Assembly: GCA_000719695.1 (NCBI GenBank)
Contig: JOHN01000017.1
Location: 62,001-126,000 of the forward strand
Origin: Streptomyces sp. NRRL F-6131
GTDB taxonomy: Bacteria; Actinomycetota; Actinomycetes; Streptomycetales; Streptomycetaceae
Length of the DNA stretch: 64,000 nt
Direction: 5' to 3'
The position numbers were made by a program, and so were the translations under genes. Below, one piece after another: positions 51,881 through 61,440 of the stretch; within the stretch, counting starts at the first letter, position 1; each line of letters begins with the position of its first letter. The notes below the pieces were generated by a model that was not told the origin of the DNA, searched no databases, and saw only the letters and a list, made by a program, of their open reading frames with translations.

Positions 51881-52318
51881 ATGGTCCGGCAACTCGGCGA
51901 ACTTGAGAACGCCATCATGACCCGGGTGTGGCAGTGGAACCGACCGGTCACCGTTCGCGAGGTTCTCCTGGATCTGCGGTCGGAACGGGATATCGCGTAC
52001 ACCACGGTGATGACCGTCCTGGACAAGCTGCACAGAAAGGGCTGGCTCCGCCGGGAGCGCGCCGGCCGGGCCTATCGATATGAACCGGTCTCCTCCCGCG
52101 AGGCGTACACGGCGGCCCTGATGAACGACGCGTGGGCCACCAGCGACAATCCGGCCGCGGCCCTGGTGCACTTCTTCGGCCTGATGTCGCCCGAGCAACG
52201 GGAGGCCCTGCGGGACGCGTTGCGGGTGGCCGCTCTGTTCCCGTCCGATCCGGCCGGCCCGGATTCCCCGGAGAGCGGACCGGATACCGGGGAGACCCGA
52301 TCGGGGTCGGCACGATAA
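51881..52318 (+). CDS. BlaI/MecI/CopY-type transcriptional repressor
   Basis: 145 residues. Winged helix at residues 5-75: LENAIMTRVWQWNRPVTVRE, then YTTVMTVLDKLHRKGWLRRE and a wing GRAYRYEPV. The C-terminal half would form the dimer, and the last 30 residues are disordered. Relatives repress beta-lactamase or copper genes. No BlaR-type sensor is nearby, so its signal is unknown. ATG 51881 has TATCCT 9 bases before it, so the leader is at most a few bases. Its stop codon is part of the next promoter. Confidence 0.92.
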   Translation: MVRQLGELENAIMTRVWQWNRPVTVREVLLDLRSERDIAYTTVMTVLDKLHRKGWLRRERAGRAYRYEPVSSREAYTAALMNDAWATSDNPAAALVHFFGLMSPEQREALRDALRVAALFPSDPAGPDSPESGPDTGETRSGSAR

Positions 52319-52321
52319 CGT
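52316..52321 (+). promoter_or_regulatory. -10 element TAACGT overlapping the upstream stop codon
   Basis: TAACGT ends 6 bases before ATG 52328. Its first three bases are the stop codon of the preceding gene. Confidence 0.5.
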
Positions 52322-52327
52322 CCCGCC

Positions 52328-52864
52328 ATGGAGGTCACCATCCGCCGGGCGCGGACCACGGACGTGCGGGCAGTGCGCGGGCTCATCGACGCCTACGCGC
52401 GGGACGGCATTCTGCTCGACAAGCCCACCGTCACGCTGTTCGAATCGGTGCAGGAGTTCTGGGTCGCGGAACGCGACGACAACGGGACGGTGGTGGCCTG
52501 CGGCGCACTGCACGTGATGTGGGAGGACCTCGCCGAGGTCCGCACGCTCGCCGTCGACCCGTCCTGCCGCGGCCACGGGGTCGGGCACCTGCTGCTGGAG
52601 AAGCTGCTGCAGACCGCCCGCTGGCTCGGCGTCCGTCGGATTTTCTGCTTGACGTTCGAGGTCCCCTTCTTCGCGAAACACGGTTTCGTGGAGATCGGGG
52701 AGGTCCAGGAAACCGATGATGGTACGACAGACCCGGCGGCGATCGCTACGGATGTCTATGAAGAACTTCTCCGCTCGTACGATGAAGGTGTCGCCGAGTT
52801 CCTCGACCTGGAGCGGGTGAAGCCCAACACACTGGGCAACTCGCGCATGCTGCTGCACCTGTGA
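52328..52864 (+). CDS. Amino-acid N-acetyltransferase (GNAT), ArgA-like
   Basis: 178 residues. GNAT fold: VTIRRARTTDVRAVRGLID, CGALHVMWEDLAEVRTLAVD, and the acetyl-CoA site CRGHGVGHLLLEKLL. FEVPFFAKHGFVEIGEVQ is like the short glutamate N-acetyltransferases of actinobacteria (Rv2747/ArgA type) that start arginine synthesis. An argA role is likely but not proven. ATG 52328 has no Shine-Dalgarno; a -10 hexamer sits 6 bases before. It lies 9 bp after the BlaI-type gene. Confidence 0.88.
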   Translation: MEVTIRRARTTDVRAVRGLIDAYARDGILLDKPTVTLFESVQEFWVAERDDNGTVVACGALHVMWEDLAEVRTLAVDPSCRGHGVGHLLLEKLLQTARWLGVRRIFCLTFEVPFFAKHGFVEIGEVQETDDGTTDPAAIATDVYEELLRSYDEGVAEFLDLERVKPNTLGNSRMLLHL

Positions 52865-52956
52865 GCCGCCCCCGGGACGCCCAGGGGTTTGTGTTTTCCG
52901 GAGAAAGGCGCTTTCCTTTCCTTAGGCAATGGGTCGTTTAGCGGAAAGGGAAGCCC

Positions 52957-53307
52957 GTGGCACAGAGGGTGCAGGTCATTCTTGAAGACGATCTCGACGG
53001 CGGGTCGGCGGACGAGACGGTGACGTTCGCGCTCGACGGCGTTGCCTACGAGATCGATCTGAAGAGCGCCAACGCGGACAAGCTCCGCGGTCTGCTGGCG
53101 CCGTACGTCGAGAAGGGGCGCAAGCAGAGCGGTCGGCTCGCCGGCCCCCGCCGCGCGGGCCGCAGCACCGCCCCGCGCCCGTCCGGCAGCGTCCCGGACA
53201 CCGCCAAGATCCGCGCGTGGGCCAAGGAGCAGGGCCTGGAGGTCAACGACCGCGGCCGCGTGCCCAGCAACGTGCGCGAGGCCTACGAGAAGGCCAACGT
53301 GGCCTGA
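52957..53307 (+). CDS. lsr2: Nucleoid-associated silencing protein Lsr2
   Basis: 116 residues. N-terminal oligomerisation domain (1-60: QRVQVILEDDLDGGSADETV, FALDGVAYEIDL) and C-terminal DNA-binding domain (78-116: IRAWAKEQGLEVNDRGRVPS) with the AT-hook-like R-G-R. Lsr2 coats AT-rich and foreign DNA and silences it, including many antibiotic clusters. GTG 52957 with AAAGGGAA upstream. The 92-bp region before it is AT-rich with the palindrome GAAAGGCGCTTTC (52903-52915), a possible self-binding site. Confidence 0.96.
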   Translation: MAQRVQVILEDDLDGGSADETVTFALDGVAYEIDLKSANADKLRGLLAPYVEKGRKQSGRLAGPRRAGRSTAPRPSGSVPDTAKIRAWAKEQGLEVNDRGRVPSNVREAYEKANVA

Positions 53308-53377
53308 CCCGGGCGACGCCCCGCCGCCCGGACGGGTGCGGGGTTCCGGGCGACGCCCGGGCCGTCACCGGCACACG

Positions 53378-53412
53378 CGCGGGGCGCGGAGGGGAAACCT
53401 CCGCGCCCCGCG
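53378..53412 (+). terminator. lsr2 terminator
   Basis: A perfect 15-bp stem (53378-53392 with 53398-53412), loop GGAAA. Confidence 0.9.
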
Positions 53413-53756
53413 GCGCACGTCCGGACCGCGCCCCGCGGGCCCGGCGCGGGCGCGGCTGCCCGTTCGGGCAGCGGGCCGGGCTCGGGCTCGGGCGGCAGAA
53501 CGGTCACGGCCTGTGCAACGCTGGAGGGGCGAAGCGGTAACGCGGACCACCGGGATGGCGTACCGGCCGTCCCGGCCGCGGCTGACCGACCGTCAGTGGC
53601 GGCCGACTTCTCGCCAGGCGAACACCGCCACCGCGGAAACTGCGCGAGAACCGCCCCGATACCGGGTATGAATGCAGATGGACGAGGTCCGTGACCCCGT
53701 CCGGGGCAGTACGCGTGACCGGTCGGACGCCCACCGACTGCGCCGCGGCGAAGGTT

Positions 53757-53770
53757 GTTCGCCGATGGCG
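53757..53770. promoter_or_regulatory. ClgR-like box upstream of clpC
   Basis: GTTCGCCGATGGCG fits GTTCGC(Y), a short gap, GCG, the ClgR pattern as I recall it. The gap here is four bases after the Y. ClgR activates clp genes in Streptomyces. It is 206 bases before the clpC start. Confidence 0.4.
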
Positions 53771-53975
53771 TAGCGGTATCCGGTGCATCCGGCCCGCGTG
53801 CGGGAACACCGTCTCCCAACATCGGGTTGGGATTGGTGTCGGCTGGTCGCGCAGCATGTCGCTCCCTTGGCAGGGAGTGAATCCGTGGGCCGCGCCGCTG
53901 AGCGGGACTAGCATGCGGAAGGACAGGGCGGGGACGGACCCCGAACTGCCCGACCGCTCTGAGGAGCGATAAACG

Positions 53976-56495
<2,520 letters not shown>

Positions 56496-56524
56496 CAACA
56501 TTTAACAGATAACAGCAACGGTTT

Positions 56525-56552
56525 GGGCCCCCGGCGTTCGCGCCGGGGGCCC
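56525..56552 (+). terminator. clpC terminator
   Basis: A 12-bp perfect stem (56525-56536 with 56541-56552), tetraloop TTCG, with flanking bases that extend it. Confidence 0.92.
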
Positions 56553-56839
56553 GAACCGTTTTCCGTTCCCGCGCCGAAGCTGTGATCCGAACCACGAAGT
56601 GGCAGGTCGGGGGCCTGAATGGGGGACGGTGCGGGTGCGACCCAAGCTGCGGTCATCTTTAATGGCAATGCTGTTGACAGCACGTCAGCTGATACGAAGT
56701 TGCGGAGGATAGCGCTGTGGCCATGTCACGGTCAAGGTCTATCTTTTCCGTCCACGCTTGGATCAAATGACGTCCACCTGTCTTTCATTGGTTTACCGGA
56801 AGGCCAAGAGCCGGACGGTTTGGGGAGGACGTCACAACG
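56553..56839. other. Upstream region of the M6 protease gene
   Basis: Holds TTGACA (56674-56679) without a convincing -10, and a candidate 17-codon leader ORF (56717-56770). GGGGAGGA lies at 56822-56829. No longer gene is supported. Confidence 0.5.
56717..56770 (+). CDS. Possible 17-residue leader peptide upstream of the M6 protease
   Basis: GTG 56717 has GGAGG 8 bases before it and opens a frame reading MAMSRSRSIFSVHAWIK, then TGA. The ribosome binding site is as good as those of real genes here. It may be a leader that sets translation of the protease message, or a chance ORF. Nothing conserved is known to me. Confidence 0.3.
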   Translation: MAMSRSRSIFSVHAWIK

Positions 56840-59194
56840 TTGAAGATGACCAGGAAAGCCGCTGCGGTCGCCTCGGCCGCGGCGGTCATAGCCGCGCTCG
56901 GCGCGGGACTGCTCCCGAGCACGGCGGTCGCCGCCGGCGCCGCCCCCGTCCCGCAGGACCCGGCCGACGCCGTCCAGACCAGCACTGAGCACAACATTCC
57001 CGGCCCGCTGACCGAGAAGGTCGAGGCCGAGCAGAAGGCCGCGACCGAGCAGCTGCTCGCCGGCACCGCCCAGATCGAGCAGCACGGCGGCGGCTCCAGC
57101 ATCAAGCTGGGCAAGGACAAGTACGTCGAGCTGGCCCGTGAGCGCACGGACAAGATCTTCACCATCCTGGTGGAGTTCGGTGACGAGGTCGACAACACGA
57201 CCAAGACGCCGGACGGCAAGATCAAGTACGGCGGTCAGCCCGGCCCGCAGCGCAACCAGATCGCGCAGCCGGACCCGGCGACCAACAACTCCACCCTCTG
57301 GCAGGCTGACTACAACCAGCAGCACTACCAGGACCTGTACTTCAGCAAGACCGGTGACTCGCTGAAGACCTACTACGAGAAGCAGTCCTCGGGCCGCTAC
57401 TCGGTCGACGGTCAGGTCACCGACTGGGTGAAGATCAAGTACAACGAGGCCCGTTACGGCTCGGACTACTGCGGCCAGCACGTCTGCGCCAACGCCCAGG
57501 ACCTGATCCGCGACGCGATCGACACCTGGGTCGCCGACCAGAAGGCCAAGGGCCAGACGGACGCGCAGATCAAGGCCACCATCGCCCAGTACGACCAGTG
57601 GGACCGGTACGACTTCAACCACAACGGCAACTTCAACGAGCCGGACGGTTACATCGACCACTTCCAGATCGTGCACGCCGGTGAGGACCAGTCGGCCGGC
57701 GGCGGCAAGCAGGGCACTGACGCCCTGTGGGCCCACCGCTCGTACGTCTACGGCACCGGCGCCGGCACCACCGGTCCGGCCACCAACAAGCTCGGTGGCA
57801 CCCCGGTCGGCAGCACCGGTGTCTGGGTCGGCGACTACACCATGCAGCCCGAGAACGGCGGCCTGGGTGTCTTCGCCCACGAGTACGGCCACGACCTCGG
57901 TCTGCCGGACCTGTACGACACCTCGGGCAGCGGCATCGACAACTCGGTCGGCTTCTGGTCGCTGATGTCGTCGGGTTCCTGGCTCGGCGAGGGCAAGAAC
58001 TCGATCGGCGACATGCCGAACGACCTCGACGCCTGGAGCAAGCTCAAGCTCGGCTGGCTGAAGTTCGACAAGGCCAAGGCCGGCACCGAGTCGACGCACC
58101 ACATCGGCCCGGCGGAGTACAACTCCAAGCTGCCGCAGGCGCTCGTCGTCGACCTGCCGAAGAAGTCCGTCACCACCACCATCAACAAGCCCTTCGCGGG
58201 TGCGAACGAGTGGTGGAGCGGCAGCGCGGACGACCTGAACGTCTCGCTGACCCGTGATGTCGACCTGACCGGCAAGACCAAGGCCGCGCTGTCGGCCAAG
58301 GCCTGGTACGACATCGAGCAGGACTTCGACTACGGCTACGCCGAGGTCTCCACCGACGGCGGCGCCACCTGGTCCGCCCTCGAGGGCACCTACAACGGCG
58401 TCGCGCTGCCGAAGGACCCCTCCGGCAAGGCCTCGCTGACCGGCAACTCGGGCGACAAGTGGGGCGACCTCGCCTTCCCGCTGGACGCCTACGCCGGCAA
58501 GGCCGTCAAGGTCCGCTTCCGGTACACCACCGACGGTGGCCTGCACCTCAAGGGCCTGGCCCTGGACGACATCGCCGTGACCGCCGACGGCGCCTCCGTC
58601 TTCACCGACGGTGCCGAGAACGGTGACAACGGCTGGACCGCCAAGGGCTTCTCCCGCACCACCGGCTCGTTCACCAACGAGTACAACCAGTACTACATCG
58701 CGGAGAACCGCCAGTACGTCTCGTACGACCGCACCCTCAAGGTCGGCCCGTACAACTTCGGCTTCGCCGACAAGCCCGGCTGGGTCGAGCACTACCCGTA
58801 CCAGCCCGGCCTGCTGATCTGGTACTGGGACGAGTCGCAGAGCGACAACAACGTCACCAACCACCCCGGTCAGGGCCTGATCCTGCCGGTCGACTCGCAC
58901 CCGACCCCGCTGAAGTGGAAGGACAACACGCTGATGCGTCCGCGCATCAACGGTTACGACTCCACCTTCGGCTCGCGCCGCACGGACGGCCTGACCCTGC
59001 ACAGGGCGGGCGTCGAGACGGTCATCCCGAAGGCCAAGGGTGTCGACGAGTTCTCCGACCTGAAGTCCTACTGGACCAAGGACAACCCGTACAGCAGCGT
59101 CATCGTCCCGAAGACGGGCACCAGCATCGAGGTCGAGAACGAGTCCTCGAACTACCTGGAGACCTGGATCCGCGTCCGCCCGGTCGACAACTGA
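56840..59194 (+). CDS. Immune inhibitor A-type secreted metalloprotease (peptidase M6)
   Basis: 784 residues. Signal peptide (1 to about 32), propeptide, then the M6 catalytic domain with the zinc site HEYGHDLGLPDLYD and a Met-turn-like LMSSGSW. Two C-terminal beta domains follow (roughly 430-600 and 620-780) with WWSGSADDLN and FRYTTDGGLHLKGLALDD. It degrades proteins outside the cell. TTG 56840 is favoured because GGGGAGGA is 10 bases away; ATG 56846 is the other choice. Codon use is less extreme in GC than in the neighbours. Confidence 0.93.
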   Translation: MKMTRKAAAVASAAAVIAALGAGLLPSTAVAAGAAPVPQDPADAVQTSTEHNIPGPLTEKVEAEQKAATEQLLAGTAQIEQHGGGSSIKLGKDKYVELARERTDKIFTILVEFGDEVDNTTKTPDGKIKYGGQPGPQRNQIAQPDPATNNSTLWQADYNQQHYQDLYFSKTGDSLKTYYEKQSSGRYSVDGQVTDWVKIKYNEARYGSDYCGQHVCANAQDLIRDAIDTWVADQKAKGQTDAQIKATIAQYDQWDRYDFNHNGNFNEPDGYIDHFQIVHAGEDQSAGGGKQGTDALWAHRSYVYGTGAGTTGPATNKLGGTPVGSTGVWVGDYTMQPENGGLGVFAHEYGHDLGLPDLYDTSGSGIDNSVGFWSLMSSGSWLGEGKNSIGDMPNDLDAWSKLKLGWLKFDKAKAGTESTHHIGPAEYNSKLPQALVVDLPKKSVTTTINKPFAGANEWWSGSADDLNVSLTRDVDLTGKTKAALSAKAWYDIEQDFDYGYAEVSTDGGATWSALEGTYNGVALPKDPSGKASLTGNSGDKWGDLAFPLDAYAGKAVKVRFRYTTDGGLHLKGLALDDIAVTADGASVFTDGAENGDNGWTAKGFSRTTGSFTNEYNQYYIAENRQYVSYDRTLKVGPYNFGFADKPGWVEHYPYQPGLLIWYWDESQSDNNVTNHPGQGLILPVDSHPTPLKWKDNTLMRPRINGYDSTFGSRRTDGLTLHRAGVETVIPKAKGVDEFSDLKSYWTKDNPYSSVIVPKTGTSIEVENESSNYLETWIRVRPVDN

Positions 59195-59241
59195 TCGACC
59201 GAGCTCTGACGCCCGGTCCGTGACCAGGCACCGCTGAGCCG

Positions 59242-59279
59242 ATCCGGCCCGCTCCCGCACCTGCGGGGGCGGGCCGGAT
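59242..59279 (+). terminator. Terminator after the M6 protease gene
   Basis: A 17-bp stem with one G-T pair (59242-59258 with 59263-59279), loop ACCT, followed by a short T-containing stretch. Confidence 0.85.
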
Positions 59280-59325
59280 TCTTCGTTCCCGGACCGGCTG
59301 AAACCCGCCGGGCGGGTGGTGCTCC

Positions 59326-59418
59326 TCACAGCCCCCGGGGGCGGTACGAGCGGGGGTAGTAGATCGGCCGGGCGAACGGCTCCGGCCATCGTCCTATGAA
59401 CGGACCATCCGATCGCAT
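59326..59418 (-). CDS. Possible 30-residue small protein
   Basis: ATG 59418 has CGGAG 9 bases upstream. The frame begins MRSDGPFIGRWPEPF and ends PRSYRPRGL: aromatic, Pro/Arg-rich, no membrane helix. Third positions are GC-rich only in the second half. Convergent with the protease gene. The call is tentative, and I do not recognise it. Confidence 0.33.
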   Translation of the reverse strand: MRSDGPFIGRWPEPFARPIYYPRSYRPRGL

Positions 59419-59513
59419 GATCGTTACTCCGTCGGTTTGAATCTCCGGCGCGATGCTGACTACACGCCGTAGTACGTCACACCGTTTGGGACTCCGCTCG
59501 GTGACGGTTACAC

Positions 59514-59559
59514 CTGAGTGGTCCCCCACTCAGCACGCCCGAACGGGCTCAGCGTGCTG
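59514..59559 (+). promoter_or_regulatory. Structured leader with competing hairpins before the M23 peptidase gene
   Basis: CTGAGTGG-TCCC-CCACTCAG (59514-59533) is a perfect 8-bp hairpin. CAGCACG (59531-59537) pairs with CGTGCTG (59553-59559), with GCCCG-AA-CGGGC inside. The two share bases 59531-59533, so they exclude each other at the base. Confidence 0.4.
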
Positions 59560-59589
59560 CCCCCGTACGTTCGTGAGGTCGAGTTCCCG

Positions 59590-60525
59590 ATGCCTTCCGT
59601 CCCCCCTCTGGGGCCGGCCCTGTGCCGGCTCGCCGACGCCTTCCTTCGGCAGACCGACCGGAACCGCTCCACCACCGCCGCCGCGGCCGGGGCGGCCGTC
59701 CTCACCGGTGCCCTGCTGATCGCCGCCTCGGGCAGCGCCTCGGCCCAGACGATCGCCCCGACCACACCCGGCAGCTCGGTGTTCACGGCGCCGCACGGCA
59801 CGGCCCCGGCGTCGGCGCTGGTCCAGGTCGCCGGTCCCAGCCCGTACACCCTGCCGTCCGAGCAGGTCTCCGCGCAGGACTCGGTGGCGATCGCGGTCAA
59901 CCTGCTGACCGCGCAGGACGCCGCCCCGGCGACGTCCGCCGACCAGGCCCCGGCCGACGGTCAGGCCGAGGGCCGGGCCGAGGAGCAGGCGGAGGGCCGG
60001 GCGGAGGGCCGGGCGCCCGCCGCCGAGCCGGAGGCCGCCCCGCAGGAGGCTCCCGCCGCGCCCGCCCCGGCGCCCGCACCCGCCCCTGCTCCGGCTCCGG
60101 CTCCGGCTCCGGCCCCCCAGTGGTCCGCGCCGATCCCGGGTGCGCCGACCAGCAACCCGTACGGCGTGCGCAATCCCGACTACGCGGCCGGGTACCACAC
60201 CGGGGTGGACTTCGCGGTCTCCCCCGGCACCGCGCTGCTCGCGGTCGGCAACGCCACCGTGGTGTCGGCCGGCTGGGACGGCGCGTACGGCAAGGAGGTC
60301 GTGCTGCGGCTGTCCGACGGACGCTTCGCCCAGTACGCGCACATGTCGGCCCTCTCGGTGAAGCCCGGACAGCACGTCGCGGCCGGCCAGCAGATCGGGC
60401 GCTCGGGCAACACCGGCAACTCGACCGGTCCGCACCTGCACTTCGAGATCCGCTCCGCCAACCAGTACGGCGCGGTGATCAACCCGATCGCCTACCTCGC
60501 CGCGCACGGGGTCACCGACTTCTGA
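59590..60525 (+). CDS. Secreted M23 peptidase (LytM-type cell-wall endopeptidase)
   Basis: 311 residues. Hydrophobic export segment (about 29-52), a Glu/Ala/Gln-rich and then Pro-Ala repeat linker (about 115-178), and the M23 domain with HTGVDFAVSPGTALLA, AQYAHMSALSV and GPHLHFEIR. Zinc ligands (H-x3-D, H-x-H) are complete, so it should cut peptidoglycan cross-bridges. The Pro-Ala spacer would span the wall. ATG 59590 with a GAGG site somewhat far upstream. It follows a structured leader. Confidence 0.93.
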   Translation: MPSVPPLGPALCRLADAFLRQTDRNRSTTAAAAGAAVLTGALLIAASGSASAQTIAPTTPGSSVFTAPHGTAPASALVQVAGPSPYTLPSEQVSAQDSVAIAVNLLTAQDAAPATSADQAPADGQAEGRAEEQAEGRAEGRAPAAEPEAAPQEAPAAPAPAPAPAPAPAPAPAPAPQWSAPIPGAPTSNPYGVRNPDYAAGYHTGVDFAVSPGTALLAVGNATVVSAGWDGAYGKEVVLRLSDGRFAQYAHMSALSVKPGQHVAAGQQIGRSGNTGNSTGPHLHFEIRSANQYGAVINPIAYLAAHGVTDF

Positions 60526-60560
60526 CCGCCGGACTCCTGACCCCCGGCCACCGGGGCCGC

Positions 60561-61187
60561 TCAGTCCGTCGGCGCGGGCCGGACGATCAGCCGGCAGATC
60601 TCCAGCGCCACGTGCTGGGCGGCCTCGATCGCCTCCTCGCGGGTGGCCTCGGCGACCGGGATGTCGCCGACGTAGCGGTCGACCTCCGGCCTCTTGTCCT
60701 GGTAGAGCAGGAAGAGCGCCGAGTTGATGGTGAACAGCGACATCATCGCGCGCAGCCGGTCCTCGAAGGTCGCCCCCGGGCCGTGCACCAGCCGGACCAG
60801 CGCGATCATGCGGTCCCGGAACTCCTGCCCGGCCGGCAGGTCGCGCAGCGCGGGCTGGTTCTCCTGGAAGAAGCGCAGCAACGGCGCCCGCTCGGCCATC
60901 CCGGCCGCGAACCGGCGGATCAGCTCGTCCCGCACCTCGGGCGTCCAGGACTGCTCGCGCCCCCAGACGATCAGCTCGTCGATCGGCGCGGCGGTGGTCT
61001 CCACGATGCCGTGGACGATGTCTTCCTTGGTCTTGAAGTGGTAGTAGAGCGCGGCCTTGGTGACGCCCAGCCGGTCCGCGATCTCCCGCAGTGAGGTGCG
61101 CTCGTAGCCGTGCTCGGAGAAGAGCTCCAGGGCGATCGCGACGATGCGCGCCCTGGTGTCGCTACGGGGGCTCTGCGTCGTGCCCAT
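60561..61187 (-). CDS. TetR-family transcriptional regulator
   Basis: 208 residues. N-terminal helix-turn-helix (TRARIVAIALELFSEHGYER, LREIADRLGVTKAALYYHFK) and a helical ligand domain. It is divergent from a DHA2 efflux gene with a large inverted repeat between them, the usual layout for a drug-sensing repressor. ATG 61187 has GAGGCAGG upstream; the open frame beyond is not conserved. Confidence 0.93.
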   Translation of the reverse strand: MGTTQSPRSDTRARIVAIALELFSEHGYERTSLREIADRLGVTKAALYYHFKTKEDIVHGIVETTAAPIDELIVWGREQSWTPEVRDELIRRFAAGMAERAPLLRFFQENQPALRDLPAGQEFRDRMIALVRLVHGPGATFEDRLRAMMSLFTINSALFLLYQDKRPEVDRYVGDIPVAEATREEAIEAAQHVALEICRLIVRPAPTD

Positions 61188-61319
61188 CGCCTGCCTCTGA
61201 CTGCGTCGTGGTTCGGTCTCCGACGGCCCGCGGCCGCCGCGGCGTAGCGGCGGTTGCCTCCCTCGGCGACCACTGGTGCGCTCATTCTTCCTGCCCGGGG
61301 AGCCCGCCGAAAAACTGGC

Positions 61320-61349
61320 TTGACGCCCGGCTAGTGAACAACCTACCGT
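61320..61349 (+). promoter_or_regulatory. Promoter of the MFS efflux gene
   Basis: TTGACG (61320-61325), 18 bases, TACCGT (61344-61349). It lies inside the inverted repeat. Confidence 0.6.
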
Positions 61350-61376
61350 GCCCACGGTCCACAAACTAGCCGGGCG
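61324..61376. promoter_or_regulatory. Inverted repeat, probable TetR operator
   Basis: CGCCCGGCTAGT (61324-61335) and ACTAGCCGGGCG (61365-61376) are perfect 12-bp inverted arms, 29 bases apart. They enclose the -10 of the MFS gene. The left arm overlaps its -35, so binding would block transcription. Confidence 0.65.
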
Positions 61377-61440
61377 ACAAGTAAGGGGGCTGCCGCAGGC
61401 CGCGCCGGTCGCCCGACCCCCCTGTCCGGGAGTCCCACCC

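Larger units (their letters stand above)
53308..53975. other. 668-bp region between lsr2 and clpC
   Basis: No gene is supported. It holds the lsr2 terminator (53378-53412), a ClgR-like box (53757-53770) and a possible clpC -10, TAGCAT (53909-53914), 62 bases before the start. GAGGAG lies before clpC. The length suggests more than one clpC promoter. Confidence 0.55.
59195..59589. other. 395-bp region between the protease and M23 peptidase genes
   Basis: Holds a terminator (59242-59279), a possible 30-codon leftward ORF (59326-59418) and a structured leader for the M23 gene (59514-59559). I looked for the c-di-AMP (ydaO) riboswitch often found before such peptidases and did not recognise it. 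Confidence 0.5.

Noticed and set aside
56732..59389. Minus-strand 885-codon ORF
   Set aside because: Antisense to the M6 protease gene; Val/Gly/Arg/Leu-rich shadow.
59280..59589. c-di-AMP (ydaO) riboswitch before the M23 gene
   Set aside because: Looked for because such peptidases often have one; the conserved core was not recognised.
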